In this document: one piece after another, positions 9,528 through 18,559 of the stretch
Layout: the number at the start of each line of letters is the position of its first letter
How positions within the stretch are numbered: position 1 is the stretch's first letter
Assembly (NCBI GenBank): GCA_035370245.1
Contig: DAOOVO010000008.1
Span: 5,156-69,155 of the forward strand
Direction: 5' to 3'
From: Pseudobacteroides sp035370245
GTDB lineage: Bacteria; Bacillota; Clostridia; Acetivibrionales; DSM-2933
DNA length: 64,000 nt
Position numbers and translations under genes: made by a program
The notes under the pieces: model-generated
What the model was told of the DNA's origin: nothing
Databases searched by the model: none
Seen by the model: the letters and a program-made list of their open reading frames with translations, nothing else

Positions 9528-9802
9528 ATGCATATTAAACTTACAGTGTTCTTTGAAGAACCTTTTTGGGTTGGCGTTTTTGAAAGGGTTTATGATGGAA
9601 TGCTTGAAACCTTCACCGCATTGTAAAGAAGGAAATATCCAAGTCCGGTGTAGGTACAAAGGCACAGTAAGCCATGAAACTGGAGAATGAGCTTAAAAAA
9701 GTGGAAAAAAAACAGACCTCCAGAGAAAAAAGGGAAGAGCTAAAGCAAATTAAGTTTGAAATGAAACAGAAAAAAAAGAAAGAGAAAAAAAGGGGGCATT
9801 GA
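9528..9802 (+). pseudogene. yjdF: yjdF (DUF2992) pseudogene, internally deleted and frame-broken
   Basis: The N-terminal fragment (9528-9626) encodes 32 residues starting MHIKLTVFFEEPFWVGVFE, the typical opening of YjdF proteins, then stops at TAA. In another frame, 9629-9802 encodes the typical C-terminal end: an ISKSGVGTKAQ segment, a TAA stop at 9668-9670 where a sense codon (probably Gln) is expected, then a Lys/Glu/Arg-rich helix ending KKRGH. Family members are roughly 130-160 residues, so a middle stretch of several dozen codons is missing. The gene therefore has a deletion with frame change plus a nonsense codon. Its promoter, leader and ribosome binding site remain intact. Function of YjdF is not well established. 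Confidence 0.8.
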
Positions 9803-9892
9803 ATAAAATAAAGGAACATTTTTATCTGGAACATACTGGAACGGCTTGGGAATCAAAAAAGATTGAATATCAATAATAAAATTAACAATTCA

Positions 9893-9945
9893 GGGTGTTG
9901 GGTTTAAGTAATTAACCCCGCACCCTTTAATATTACTTTTTTTAG
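9893..9945 (+). terminator. Terminator after the yjdF relic
   Basis: GGGTG (9893-9897) pairs with CACCC (9921-9925), with an inner GGGTT/AACCC stem, followed by a T-rich tract. Confidence 0.8.
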
Positions 9946-10099
9946 TTATTATGATTATACAGAGCTGTGTAAATAGTGGTTTGGATTTACTGTTTTAAAA
10001 GAAAATAAAAAGAGTGTAATAAATTTTGAGTTTATGTACGATAAATTAATATAAACATTTGGTTGGTGAATTAAAAAATCTAAGGAGAGGAGTAGTGAA

Positions 10100-10582
10100 A
10101 TGGAACTGGTACTCGAAGAGTCTTTAGGAGTTGTTGATAATCAGAAAAAATGTTATCTGGCATTTGCATTAGACAGGGAGGAGTATGGGATACCAATAGA
10201 GTATGTAGCTGAAATTATGGGATTGCAAGCAATTACAGAGGTACCTGAGTTTTCCGGTTTTTTAAAAGGGACTATAAAGCTAAGGGGAAAGATTATCCCG
10301 GTTATTGATATAAGACTGGGGTTTGACAGTGATACAAAGGGCTGTAATGACAGGACTTGCATAATGGTGATTGAAGAAAACGATATTTCATTAGGACTGA
10401 TTGTAGACAATGTAGCTGAGGTTTTTTGGATTTCTGATGAAAGTATAGCACCGGCCGAAAATGTATCTTGTGAGCAAATTAAGTACGTAAAATGCATAGG
10501 TAAGGTAGACGATAATACAAAATTGATACTTGATTGCAAAAAGCTATTAAGTGATTTTGATGAAATAAAAACTAATCGGTGA
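10100..10582 (+). CDS. cheW: CheW-like chemotaxis coupling protein
   Basis: Scaffold protein that links chemoreceptors to the CheA kinase. The 160-residue product is a single CheW domain: the opening strand CYLAFALDREEYGIPI, the conserved VPEFSGFLKGTIKLRGKIIPV segment (cited here in part), then DIRLGF and a later LGLIVDNVAEV. AGGAGAGGAG lies before the ATG. It is followed at once by cheR, giving a two-gene unit. No receptor, cheA, cheB or cheY gene is in the window, so it must work with components encoded elsewhere, or serve a non-flagellar chemosensory system. Confidence 0.9.
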   Translation: MELVLEESLGVVDNQKKCYLAFALDREEYGIPIEYVAEIMGLQAITEVPEFSGFLKGTIKLRGKIIPVIDIRLGFDSDTKGCNDRTCIMVIEENDISLGLIVDNVAEVFWISDESIAPAENVSCEQIKYVKCIGKVDDNTKLILDCKKLLSDFDEIKTNR

Positions 10583-10587
10583 ATAAT

Positions 10588-11403
10588 ATGAAACCAATAA
10601 CGGAAAAAGAATTTAATAATCTAGTGAATTTTGTTAAAACAAAATACGGGGTTAATCTTTCCAATAAAAAAGCACTGGTTATTGGAAGGCTTCAGAACTA
10701 TATAGAGCAAAGCGGTTTTAATAGCTTCTCTGAATATCTGGATGTTGTTATGTCTGACAAAACCGGAAATGCAATAACAACATTGGTCAACAAAGTAACA
10801 ACAAACCATACATATTTTATGAGGGAGCCGGACCATTTTAACTTTTTTAAAAACACAGTACTTCCATACCTTGAAAAAACAGAATCGGCAAAAAAGGATT
10901 TGCGTATATGGAGTGCCGGATGTTCTACCGGAGAAGAGCCATATACAATTGCCATGATCATAGATGAGTACTTTGGGACGGAAAAAAGCCTGTGGAATAC
11001 TGTAATGTTGGCAACGGATATATCTACAAAGGTTCTTGAAACAGCATGTAACGGCATTTACTCAAATGAGTCTATTGAAGTGCTGCCTCAAAAATGGAAG
11101 TTTAATTATTTTAAAAAAATAGATGAAGAAAAAAGTGTCATTAGCGATAACATAAAAAAAGAAGTGGTTTTCAAAAAATTTAATCTTATGGAGGAAGTTT
11201 TTCCTTTCAAGAGAAAATTTCATGTTATATTTTGCAGAAATGTAATGATTTACTTTGATTTAAAAACAAGGATTGAGCTTGTGAATAAATTTTATGATTT
11301 TTTGGAGGCGGGAGGGTACTTGTTTATAGGCCACTCTGAGTCGTTAATCCGTGAAGAAACAAAATTCAAATATATTTTGCCTGCTATTTACAGGAAGGAA
11401 TAA
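10588..11403 (+). CDS. cheR: Chemotaxis protein methyltransferase CheR
   Basis: SAM-dependent enzyme that methylates glutamates on chemoreceptors. The product has the CheR N-terminal helical domain with NHTYFMREPDHF, the SAM-binding GCSTGEEPYTIAM motif, and the IFCRNVMIYFD motif, with length typical of the family. ATG 10588 is preferred because GGTGA lies 6 bases before it; GTG 10579, which overlaps the cheW stop, is the alternative and would add three residues. The overlap or near-overlap with cheW indicates translational coupling. A terminator follows. Confidence 0.92.
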   Translation: MKPITEKEFNNLVNFVKTKYGVNLSNKKALVIGRLQNYIEQSGFNSFSEYLDVVMSDKTGNAITTLVNKVTTNHTYFMREPDHFNFFKNTVLPYLEKTESAKKDLRIWSAGCSTGEEPYTIAMIIDEYFGTEKSLWNTVMLATDISTKVLETACNGIYSNESIEVLPQKWKFNYFKKIDEEKSVISDNIKKEVVFKKFNLMEEVFPFKRKFHVIFCRNVMIYFDLKTRIELVNKFYDFLEAGGYLFIGHSESLIREETKFKYILPAIYRKE

Positions 11404-11408
11404 TATTG

Positions 11409-11440
11409 AGCGGTAGTTGATGATCTACCGCTTTAATTTT
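11409..11440. terminator. Terminator between convergent cheR and the histidine kinase
   Basis: AGCGGTAG (11409-11416) pairs with CTACCGCT (11425-11432). TTTAATTTTTTT follows on the plus strand. It lies between two converging genes and may act in both directions. Confidence 0.85.
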
Positions 11441-11441
11441 T

Positions 11442-12911
11442 TTATTTCAACACCCTAAGGCAGACCGTAAACACTGCACCGTTATCGGAATTCTCTGCAG
11501 AAATTGTACCGTTATGTTTTTCTATCACGTTTTTGCTTATGGCCAGTCCTAAACCGAAATGTCCTTTCTTTCCTTTATAAAACCTCTCAAAAATAATGGG
11601 CAGCTCATCCTTATCAATTCCGGGGCCATCGTCACTGATTGCGGTTTCTATAACGTTACCTCCAACCAATTTGGATCTTATATGTATTGTGGATTTGGCG
11701 TATCTGATGCAGTTGCCTATTATATTTGCAAATGCTCTTAATAGTTTTTCAAAGTCACCGTTTATTACTAAATCACTTGTTTCTATTTCACAAGTAATAG
11801 TTATATTATTATTTGCAGCAATCCCGCTCATTCTTTCAACACAAGTATTAATAAGCTCACTAAAATCAATGCTTTCAAAGCTATAGTTTTCCTCAATGGT
11901 ATCAAGCCGTGATAAATAGAGCAAATCTTCCACAAGATGGGTCATTCTCTTTGTTTCATCTATTATGATGTCGGATGCATTATTTTTGTCCACGACATCA
12001 TACTTAATACCCTCTGCATAGCTTTGGATGGACATAAGCGGAGTTCGGAATTCATGAGAAGCATTTTGAAGAAAAGTCTTCTGTGCCTTGTCGTATGATT
12101 CCAATTTTTCAGACATGGTATTTATGTTGTTGACAAAATCCTGTAATTCGTCATCAACCGGCACGTGGATTTTTTTCCCGAAATTTCTTTCCGCAATTTC
12201 TCCAATATGCTTGTTTAAAGAAGAAAATGGGGCAGATATCTTCTTTGCCACGAGTGAAGAAAAAATGCTGATAATAAGTGCAGATAAAATTAGAATGGTT
12301 AAGAGTATCATGTTAATTACCAACTGCAATTGATTGACCTTTTTCATGCTGGAATATACAATAATCCAACCCAGACCGAAATTGTTTTTATCATGAACCG
12401 GCTTTAATACTGCTATATAGGATGTGCCGTCCAAATTAAAATCCATATACTGCTGTACAGGTTTATTCTTCAGTGTTTCAACCGCTTTAGTAAATTTGCT
12501 TAAAATATTATCGGGTACCTTGAAATATTCGCCGTCTAGATATGTTATAGGTTTATTGCTGCTATCGAGTAAGATATAATCCGCATTCAACAGGGAAGCT
12601 TGTTCGCGTAATGAACGATCTAAAGATAAATAGAACCTGAACGGATCATTTTTTTCAAGCCGATTTGGACTTTGATTGCCTTGAAGTTTTGGAGAAGCAC
12701 GTTTCTCGCCTTCTTTAGGGAAAAAATCTGGACCTCTGTGCAGGGTTGTTGATTCGGCACTGGATGCAATGGATTTTAACTGTTCTTTGACATCGTTTTC
12801 AATATATAGCCGGATTGCTATATTGAATACTATTGTTGTCAGTGCAATCATAACAACTATGACTGATATATTATATTTAAAAATCCTCCATTTTATGGTG
12901 TTCCTCTTCAT
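11442..12911 (-). CDS. Two-component sensor histidine kinase
   Basis: Classical membrane kinase of about 489 residues. ATG 12911 follows the regulator's TGA stop by a few bases and has AAGG upstream; a TTG at 12944 would extend it into the regulator gene. TM1 is at about 14-36 and TM2 at about 195-221, enclosing an external domain of some 155 residues with no recognised fold. A HAMP linker follows, then HisKA with phospho-acceptor His near 286 in NASHEFRTPL, and an HATPase domain with the G1 box DDGPGI and G2 box GLGLAISKNV. It pairs with the OmpR-type regulator just upstream. The stimulus is unknown. Confidence 0.9.
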   Translation of the reverse strand: MKRNTIKWRIFKYNISVIVVMIALTTIVFNIAIRLYIENDVKEQLKSIASSAESTTLHRGPDFFPKEGEKRASPKLQGNQSPNRLEKNDPFRFYLSLDRSLREQASLLNADYILLDSSNKPITYLDGEYFKVPDNILSKFTKAVETLKNKPVQQYMDFNLDGTSYIAVLKPVHDKNNFGLGWIIVYSSMKKVNQLQLVINMILLTILILSALIISIFSSLVAKKISAPFSSLNKHIGEIAERNFGKKIHVPVDDELQDFVNNINTMSEKLESYDKAQKTFLQNASHEFRTPLMSIQSYAEGIKYDVVDKNNASDIIIDETKRMTHLVEDLLYLSRLDTIEENYSFESIDFSELINTCVERMSGIAANNNITITCEIETSDLVINGDFEKLLRAFANIIGNCIRYAKSTIHIRSKLVGGNVIETAISDDGPGIDKDELPIIFERFYKGKKGHFGLGLAISKNVIEKHNGTISAENSDNGAVFTVCLRVLK

Positions 12912-12915
12912 AATA

Positions 12916-13614
12916 TCAATCCTTTTCTTCAACTTTGAATCCAAAACCCCAAACAGTTTCGATTTTCAAACTTGATCCCATATCTGAAAGCTTTTTTCTA
13001 ATCCTTTTTATCATATCATCGGTTGCTCTTGTTTCTACTTCATTTTCGAAGCCCCATATCTTATCAAGAAGTTCACTTCTTGAAATGGCTTTGTTTTTGT
13101 TTTCTACAAGATAATTAAGAAGTGAAAATTCCATACCTGTGAGTCCCAAGTTATTTCCATGGACTAAGGCCTGCTTCAAATCTCTATTTATTTCAACATC
13201 GGCTATAGACAGAGTGCCTGACTTTATATTCTGTGTCTTATCCAGTTCAATTCTGCGGAAAATACTCCTGATTCTTGCAATGAGCTCCATTGGACTAAAT
13301 GGCTTTGTGAGATAATCATCACTACCCAAATTAAGACCTATTATTTTGTCTGGTTCGGTATCTTTTGCGGATACAATTATTATAGGTACGGAGCTTTTTT
13401 GCCTGATTGCCGAGCAAAGGGAAAAACCGTCCAACTCAGGCATCATGACATCTATAACCAGCATATCGGCAGGTTTTTCATTAAAAGCATCGAGCAGTGA
13501 ACGTCCGTCATTGAATGTTTCTGCCTCAAATCCTTCTTTTACCAAAAAGGATTTTATTATATTACAAATATTAATTTCATCATCAGCTATATAAATTAGT
13601 TTTTTATCAGCCAT
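12916..13614 (-). CDS. OmpR/PhoB-family response regulator
   Basis: 232-residue two-domain DNA-binding regulator. The receiver has the acidic pair ADDE near residue 11, the phospho-acceptor Asp at about 55 (VIDVMMP) and the conserved Lys in DYLTKPFSP. The C-terminal winged helix contains LTGMEFSLLNYL and the recognition region RATDDMIKRIRKKL. Its stop is at 12916-12918, just before the kinase start, so the pair is cotranscribed. Targets are not evident; the flanking genes are not obviously related. Confidence 0.93.
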   Translation of the reverse strand: MADKKLIYIADDEINICNIIKSFLVKEGFEAETFNDGRSLLDAFNEKPADMLVIDVMMPELDGFSLCSAIRQKSSVPIIIVSAKDTEPDKIIGLNLGSDDYLTKPFSPMELIARIRSIFRRIELDKTQNIKSGTLSIADVEINRDLKQALVHGNNLGLTGMEFSLLNYLVENKNKAISRSELLDKIWGFENEVETRATDDMIKRIRKKLSDMGSSLKIETVWGFGFKVEEKD

Positions 13615-13931
13615 TTATATTCACCTCTACATTTATTTTATCATGAACATGGTAAAATATCAGGCTTTAATCAATTATGCTTTATTTTTGCCACATTAAT
13701 ATGTGATGGAGAAATTACTAAAAAGTACAGTTTTATTTATAATCGAGGTTATTAAACTTTATTTTCGGCTATAATTCTGAGTTTGACAGTTATTAACTTA
13801 ATTCTGCCTCAATTTAGCGGGCATTTAAATTTTAATATTGATGTACAATAATTATGTTCGGGATTCAAATTTAAATCCTGTTAATTTTCAATTTTTATAT
13901 ATTAAATTAATTGAAAGAGGTGTTAAAGTTC
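13615..13931. other. Divergent intergenic region
   Basis: The AT-rich region separates the minus-strand two-component operon from the plus-strand secreted protein. A GAGGTG at 13917-13922 is the ribosome binding site of the latter. I see no structured RNA or palindrome that I would defend. Confidence 0.4.
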
Positions 13932-14447
13932 ATGAAGATTATGAGATTTATAGCAACTTCAGCAGTTACAGCATGCCTGATTACAACAAGTGTATTTGCA
14001 GTAAATCCTGTAAGTGCAAGTACTCCAACTCCAACAAAAACTACAGTAACTCCAACAAAGACTACGGTGACTCCAAGCAGTAAAAAAGGAAAGCTGTCTG
14101 ATAAAGAAGGAGAAAATAGAAAAGATCATAAAAGAGCTGGATGCTTTGATAAAATGATGGGTGAATGCCTGTCAAACCTAGTAAAAGAAAAGGTAATAAC
14201 AAGTGAACAAAAAAACTCAATAGAGAATGCTATAAAATCAGCAAGAGAAGATAAAAAAGATCTAAAGGGAATATTTGATGATCTGGTAAAGGCAGGAACA
14301 ATAACCCAAGCACAGAAAGATGCATTAATAAAGGAAATGATGAAATCTAAATGCAAGCACATGGAAAAGCATAAGAACAGAGATTCTGATAATTCTTCAA
14401 CACCTAAAGAGACACCTAAAACAACACCGACTCAGAAGGGAAGATAA
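13932..14447 (+). CDS. Secreted protein with Thr/Pro linker and Lys-rich helical domain
   Basis: The ATG at 13932 has GAGGTG 9 bases upstream. The 171-residue product has a signal peptide (hydrophobic core near 8-23, probable cleavage after VSA), then a Thr-Pro-Lys linker with two near-identical TPTKTTV units, a helical domain containing the pattern LVKEKVITSEQK and a second similar unit LVKAGTITQAQK, and a Thr/Pro-rich tail. The paired helical unit resembles the small DUF2680/YckD-like family, but I hold this loosely. Two Cys pairs (GCFDK/GEC and SKCK) might form a disulphide. It stands alone with its own terminator. Function unknown. Confidence 0.75.
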   Translation: MKIMRFIATSAVTACLITTSVFAVNPVSASTPTPTKTTVTPTKTTVTPSSKKGKLSDKEGENRKDHKRAGCFDKMMGECLSNLVKEKVITSEQKNSIENAIKSAREDKKDLKGIFDDLVKAGTITQAQKDALIKEMMKSKCKHMEKHKNRDSDNSSTPKETPKTTPTQKGR

Positions 14448-14496
14448 TATTTTAATCCTTACTTAAGGAATCCTTCTAAGGTATTAATATATTTTT

Positions 14497-14552
14497 AAAA
14501 GCACCTGCAATTCTAAAACGATAAAACTTGCAGGTGCTTTTAGTATTTTTTG
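14497..14552 (+). terminator. Terminator after the secreted helical protein
   Basis: GCACCTGCAA (14501-14510) pairs perfectly with TTGCAGGTGC (14528-14537), followed by TTTTAGTATTTTTT. Confidence 0.9.
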
Positions 14553-14711
14553 AAAGGCTTAGCATGATATCCAAAAAACCTCCAATATAAGCAAAATAAG
14601 TTTGTTTTCCGGTAGAAAATGAAATATAATTAATAAAGGCAATATGAAAAGATCATTTTCATATGATGATACTTTTTTGAATTCTTAATAATTTCTTAGG
14701 GAGAGGTCAAA

Positions 14712-15707
14712 ATGAACGATATCTTTGAATTCATAGGAAATTGTTTAAAAAGCACTTATGTAGAGCTGTTTCTGTATCTGGTTTTGCCTGTTTTCCTCAT
14801 AGTTTGGCTGTGGAAATCAAAAAACAGAAGTAAATTTGGACTTTTAATAAAGATGGTTGCAATAGGAACTTTTATTCTGGCTTTATTTTGGACACCTTTC
14901 AGGGAATCATCTGTGGGTTATTACACAAACTATATTCTGCTGGCATTATTTTTGGCTTCTGCAGTTGTGGCGTTTATTAAGGGTAGAGGAATGAAATTTT
15001 TTAGTGATGCAACTATAAAAGGTATAGTCCTTGCTATTCCCGGGATCATTTCCATATTGCTTATGGGGTATGTCAACGTAATTGGAATAAGGGGCTTTTT
15101 CTATGATGAAGAGCCAATAGAGCTGATGTTTCCATTTAAAAACGGAGCCTATGCGGTAATGCAGGGAGGTAATGGAGCCTCAAGCTTTCTTGCCAATTAT
15201 CACTATCATGCATGGAAATTTGGAACAGAAGAAGATACATTAAATAAGTTCTCAACAGATATTGTTAAATTAAATAAATTTGGCTTTTGCTTTAATACAC
15301 TGGATTTTTTGTTTAATAATGATTTGCCAAAAGACTTAAACAAGTATGAGATGTTTTCCGAACCTTTATATAGTCCATGCGAAGGTGAGGTATGGAGCGT
15401 AGAAGATGGGAATGATGATCTTGATCCTTCAAAAAATGAACTCTATGTTCCAAGCAATAATATCGTTATAAAATATAAAGAAAATTATTATATAGCATTG
15501 CATCATTTGAAAAAAGAAAGCATAAAGGTTGCTCTAGGTGATAAAGTAAAGCAGGGACAGCTTCTAGGGGAGATTGGTAACAGCGGTAACACAACCATAC
15601 CACATCTGCATATTCAGGTATGGAAAAATGAAGGGACAACTTATTTAGGAGTTCCTATTAACTTTAATGGAAGTTTCCCGGTAAAAAATAAAGTGTATTT
15701 CAAGTAG
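14712..15707 (+). CDS. Polytopic membrane protein with extracellular M23 peptidase domain
   Basis: 331-residue protein. The first ~140 residues hold four hydrophobic spans; the remainder is an M23/LytM-type metallopeptidase domain. Visible zinc-site elements are YHYHAW in the first part, LDF in the middle and the C-terminal PHLHIQV. The segment GDKVKQGQLLGEIGNSGNT is typical of M23 domains. GGGAGAGG precedes the ATG. The usual role is cleavage of peptide cross-links in peptidoglycan, but the first metal ligands are in an unusual context, so activity is not certain. A multi-span anchor is uncommon for this family. Neighbours give no functional hint. Confidence 0.82.
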   Translation: MNDIFEFIGNCLKSTYVELFLYLVLPVFLIVWLWKSKNRSKFGLLIKMVAIGTFILALFWTPFRESSVGYYTNYILLALFLASAVVAFIKGRGMKFFSDATIKGIVLAIPGIISILLMGYVNVIGIRGFFYDEEPIELMFPFKNGAYAVMQGGNGASSFLANYHYHAWKFGTEEDTLNKFSTDIVKLNKFGFCFNTLDFLFNNDLPKDLNKYEMFSEPLYSPCEGEVWSVEDGNDDLDPSKNELYVPSNNIVIKYKENYYIALHHLKKESIKVALGDKVKQGQLLGEIGNSGNTTIPHLHIQVWKNEGTTYLGVPINFNGSFPVKNKVYFK

Positions 15708-15842
15708 TATGATTATGCACAATTGAAAAATGATTTGAATTGTGATATATTAAACCTACTAATGGAATCATGAAGATTCCCAAGTTTACTTAATTATAAT
15801 TTTTAATTATAATTTTTACCACTACGAAATTGACTTAAGAAA

Positions 15843-15884
15843 AACCCATGAAGGGACAAAGCTTAAATTTACCCTTTTTGGGTT
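15843..15884 (+). terminator. Hairpin between the M23 gene and cbiM
   Basis: AACCCA (15843-15848) pairs with TGGGTT (15879-15884), with a second stem AAGGG/CCCTT inside. A moderately T-rich ATTATTTTAT follows, then the cbiM ribosome binding site GAGGAG. It could terminate upstream transcripts or act as a leader element for the cbi operon. I cannot match it to a known metal riboswitch. Confidence 0.45.
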
Positions 15885-15909
15885 ATTATTTTATAGAGGA
15901 GTTGATAAC

Positions 15910-16896
15910 ATGCATATGGCTGATGCGTTGATTTCTCCGCTGGTTGGAGGAACAATGATGGCTGCGACTACTGCAGTTGCAGCATATTCCATTAAAAAAG
16001 TACAGAATGATATGGATGAGAAGAAAATTCCATTAATGGGAGTAATGGGTGCATTTATATTTGCCGCACAAATGATAAATTTCTCAATACCCGGAACAGG
16101 ATCAAGCGGACATCTTGGAGGAGGGCTGCTTCTTGCAATAATGCTTGGGCCTTATGGCGGGTTTCTTACAATGGCATCCATATTGTTGATTCAGGCACTT
16201 CTTTTTGGTGACGGCGGACTTTTAGCTTACGGATGTAATGTATTTAATCTGGGCTTTTATACCTGTTTTATTGCGTACCCGTTTATTTATAAAAAATTTG
16301 TTAAAAAGACTGTGAGCACCGGACGAATACTTGCAGCATCATTGATATCATCGGTAGTTGGTCTGCAGATGGGCTCCTTAAGCGTTGTTCTTGAAACTGT
16401 TTTATCCGGTAAAACAGACCTACCATTTAAAACATTCTTAATGTTTATGCAGCCTATACACATTGCAATAGGAATAATTGAAGGCTTTATTACCGCAGCT
16501 GTTGTGGCTTTTATACGGAATTCAAGGCCTGAGATTTTGGAGAGGGCGGCTTCAGGAGAAAGATTAGGTGCAGTATCCTTAAAGAAAATATTGATTGTAT
16601 TTTTTGTTTTGGCTTTGATCATTGGAGGAGGACTTTCATGGCTTGCTTCATCAAATCCTGACGGTCTTGAATGGTCTATTTTTAAGACTTCAGGCAAGCC
16701 GGAAATTGAAGCTTCGGGTGGCATTTATGATACCATGTCCAATGTACAAAGTAAAACTGCTCTATTGCCCGATTATGAACTTAAAACTTTGTCCGGTATT
16801 GTTGGGGGCATCGTAACCATAGGGTTTGTTGCTTTGGTAGGCTTTATTGCAAATGCATTAAGAAGAAGAAAAATAAATTTAAAATCGAGGATTTGA
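15910..16896 (+). CDS. cbiM: Cobalt/nickel ECF transporter substrate-specific component CbiM with fused CbiN-like part
   Basis: S-component of an energy-coupling-factor transporter for Co2+ or Ni2+. The start MHMADALISP carries the conserved N-terminal His that coordinates metal in CbiM/NikM, so ATG 15910 is firm. The 328-residue protein has the CbiM body with PGTGSSGHLGGG and a C-terminal portion with the CbiN/NikN signature SSNPDGLEW flanked by membrane spans. CbiM and CbiN therefore appear fused. Genes for the T and A components follow with overlapping or near-overlapping junctions. Co versus Ni cannot be told from the sequence; a cobalamin importer elsewhere in the window shows the cell values corrinoids. 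Confidence 0.92.
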   Translation: MHMADALISPLVGGTMMAATTAVAAYSIKKVQNDMDEKKIPLMGVMGAFIFAAQMINFSIPGTGSSGHLGGGLLLAIMLGPYGGFLTMASILLIQALLFGDGGLLAYGCNVFNLGFYTCFIAYPFIYKKFVKKTVSTGRILAASLISSVVGLQMGSLSVVLETVLSGKTDLPFKTFLMFMQPIHIAIGIIEGFITAAVVAFIRNSRPEILERAASGERLGAVSLKKILIVFFVLALIIGGGLSWLASSNPDGLEWSIFKTSGKPEIEASGGIYDTMSNVQSKTALLPDYELKTLSGIVGGIVTIGFVALVGFIANALRRRKINLKSRI

Positions 16897-16901
16897 TTAT
16901 T

Positions 16902-17714
16902 ATGTCAGGCATTGTGAATTCATTATACAATATGAAGCATATGGATGATCTGGCACGCAGAGAATCTCCCATACACGATATTCATCCTCTTATAAAGCTC
17001 ATTACTACAGTTGTTTTTATAACTGTAGTAATGTCATTTGGCAGGTATGATATAGGTCGGCTTCTACCGTTTTTTTTATATCCTGTTATAATTGTTATTG
17101 TATCGGATTTGCCCAAAGCACCGATATTAAAAAGGATTATTATTATAGAGCCGTTTATTATAGGTGTAGGAATACTAAATCCTTTGCTTGAAAGTGAAAC
17201 ATTTATTGTTGGCGGAATTGAGCTATCTAAGGGATGGATCACATTCGGTTCTATTTTTATAAAGTCGTTGTTGGCTGTTACTGCAGCTTTGCTGCTCTTA
17301 GCAACGACAGGCATGGATAAAATAGCCGGTGCCTTAAGGACGTTAAGAGTTCCAAAGATATTTGTACTACAGTTGTTATTGACATATAGGTACATATCTG
17401 TTTTGACGGAAGAAGTTGCAAGGATGTTAAGAGCCTATTCAATACGTGCTCCACAGCAGAAGGGCATACATAGAAGTGCCTGGGCTTCATTTTCGGGACA
17501 ACTTATTATAAGGACATTTGACAGGGCACAGAGGGTTTATCATGCAATGTGTGCCCGGGGATTTACAGGTGACTTTAACTTCGGAAGTGTTTTGAAAGTA
17601 AATTTAAAGGATAATATATATTGGGTTTGTTGGATAATATTTTTTGCAGCGGCAAGATTGTTTGATTTGCCTGTGCTTATAGGTTCAATGATTACAGGAG
17701 TGTTTTTTGTATGA
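16902..17714 (+). CDS. cbiQ: Cobalt/nickel ECF transporter transmembrane component CbiQ
   Basis: T-component linking the ATPase to CbiM. ATG 16902 is chosen because GAGG lies 11 bases upstream; TTG 16893 would be too close to that site. The 270-residue protein has an N-terminal SPIHDIHPLIKL segment, about five membrane spans, and the coupling-helix pattern RAQRVYHAMCARGF, typical of CbiQ. It begins just after the cbiM stop and ends overlapping cbiO (ATGA). Confidence 0.92.
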   Translation: MSGIVNSLYNMKHMDDLARRESPIHDIHPLIKLITTVVFITVVMSFGRYDIGRLLPFFLYPVIIVIVSDLPKAPILKRIIIIEPFIIGVGILNPLLESETFIVGGIELSKGWITFGSIFIKSLLAVTAALLLLATTGMDKIAGALRTLRVPKIFVLQLLLTYRYISVLTEEVARMLRAYSIRAPQQKGIHRSAWASFSGQLIIRTFDRAQRVYHAMCARGFTGDFNFGSVLKVNLKDNIYWVCWIIFFAAARLFDLPVLIGSMITGVFFV

Positions 17715-18469
17715 GTCATCATAAATTGGAGATAAAAGATTTGCATTTTTCATATCCCGACGGGCACAAGGCCATAGATGGCATAACAATTAGTATCGGC
17801 CATGGAGAGTCTGTTGGGATTATAGGAGCTAATGGGGCAGGTAAATCCACCCTGCTTATGCTGCTTATGGGAATTCTCTTTCCCGATAAGGGAGAGATTG
17901 TTGTCGGTGATATACCGGTAAACAAAAAAACACTGCCTTTTATAAGACAAAGAGTAGGAATGGTTTTTCAGGACCCTGATGATCAGCTTTTTATGCCTAC
18001 GGTATATGATGACGTGGCCTTTGGACCTAGAAATTATAAGCTAGATGAGAAAGATGTTGAAAAAAAGGTGCTTGATGCATTGGATAAGGTTGGAATATTG
18101 CATTTGAAAGACCGAGCACCTTTCAAGTTGTCGGGAGGAGAAAAACGTGCTGCAGCCATAGCAACTGTGCTTTCCATGACACCTGATATACTTGTTATGG
18201 ATGAACCTACCTCTGCACTTGACCATAGGGCGAGAAAAAATATTATGGGTATATTAAGAAGTTTTGAGCATACAAAGATTATTACCAGTCATGATCTCGA
18301 TATGTTGATGGAGATATGCAATAGGATTGTTGTTATTAAGGATGGTAAGGTATCGGCTGATGGAACAGCTATGGATGTTTTAACCGACAGCAGGCTTTTG
18401 GATAGCTGTGGGCTTGATGTTCCCCTTTCTCTACAGAATTGCCCTAAATGCGGAAGGGGCAAAGTTTAA
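17711..18469 (+). CDS. cbiO: Cobalt/nickel ECF transporter ATP-binding component CbiO
   Basis: 252-residue ABC ATPase with Walker A GANGAGKST, Q-loop FQDPDDQLF (diagnostic of ECF-type ATPases), signature LSGGEKRAAAIA, Walker B ILVMDEPTSALD and switch His TSHD. A C-terminal CPKCGRGKV tail adds two Cys close together, which may bind metal. Its ATG overlaps the cbiQ stop as ATGA. A single cbiO implies a homodimeric ATPase unless another copy is elsewhere. Confidence 0.93.
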   Translation: MSHHKLEIKDLHFSYPDGHKAIDGITISIGHGESVGIIGANGAGKSTLLMLLMGILFPDKGEIVVGDIPVNKKTLPFIRQRVGMVFQDPDDQLFMPTVYDDVAFGPRNYKLDEKDVEKKVLDALDKVGILHLKDRAPFKLSGGEKRAAAIATVLSMTPDILVMDEPTSALDHRARKNIMGILRSFEHTKIITSHDLDMLMEICNRIVVIKDGKVSADGTAMDVLTDSRLLDSCGLDVPLSLQNCPKCGRGKV

Positions 18470-18519
18470 TGGTATATAATTTATCTGAATTTATAATCTG
18501 AATTTAGATGCATAACATA

Positions 18520-18548
18520 TTGAATTATGTTGAATATAGGTATATAAT
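18520..18548 (+). promoter_or_regulatory. Promoter of the M-box leader
   Basis: TTGAAT (18520-18525) and TATAAT (18543-18548) are separated by 17 bases, directly upstream of the Mg2+ aptamer. Confidence 0.75.
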
Positions 18549-18559
18549 TAAGGTTGCGA

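Noticed and set aside
9613..9834. Phe-rich open frame on the minus strand over the yjdF relic
   Set aside because: It is the reverse of a Lys-rich coding tract of the decayed YjdF C-terminus, has no ribosome binding site, and its Ser/Phe-only composition is an artefact.
15710..15909. NiCo or other metal riboswitch upstream of cbiM
   Set aside because: I see only a two-stem hairpin and no match to the conserved cores I know.
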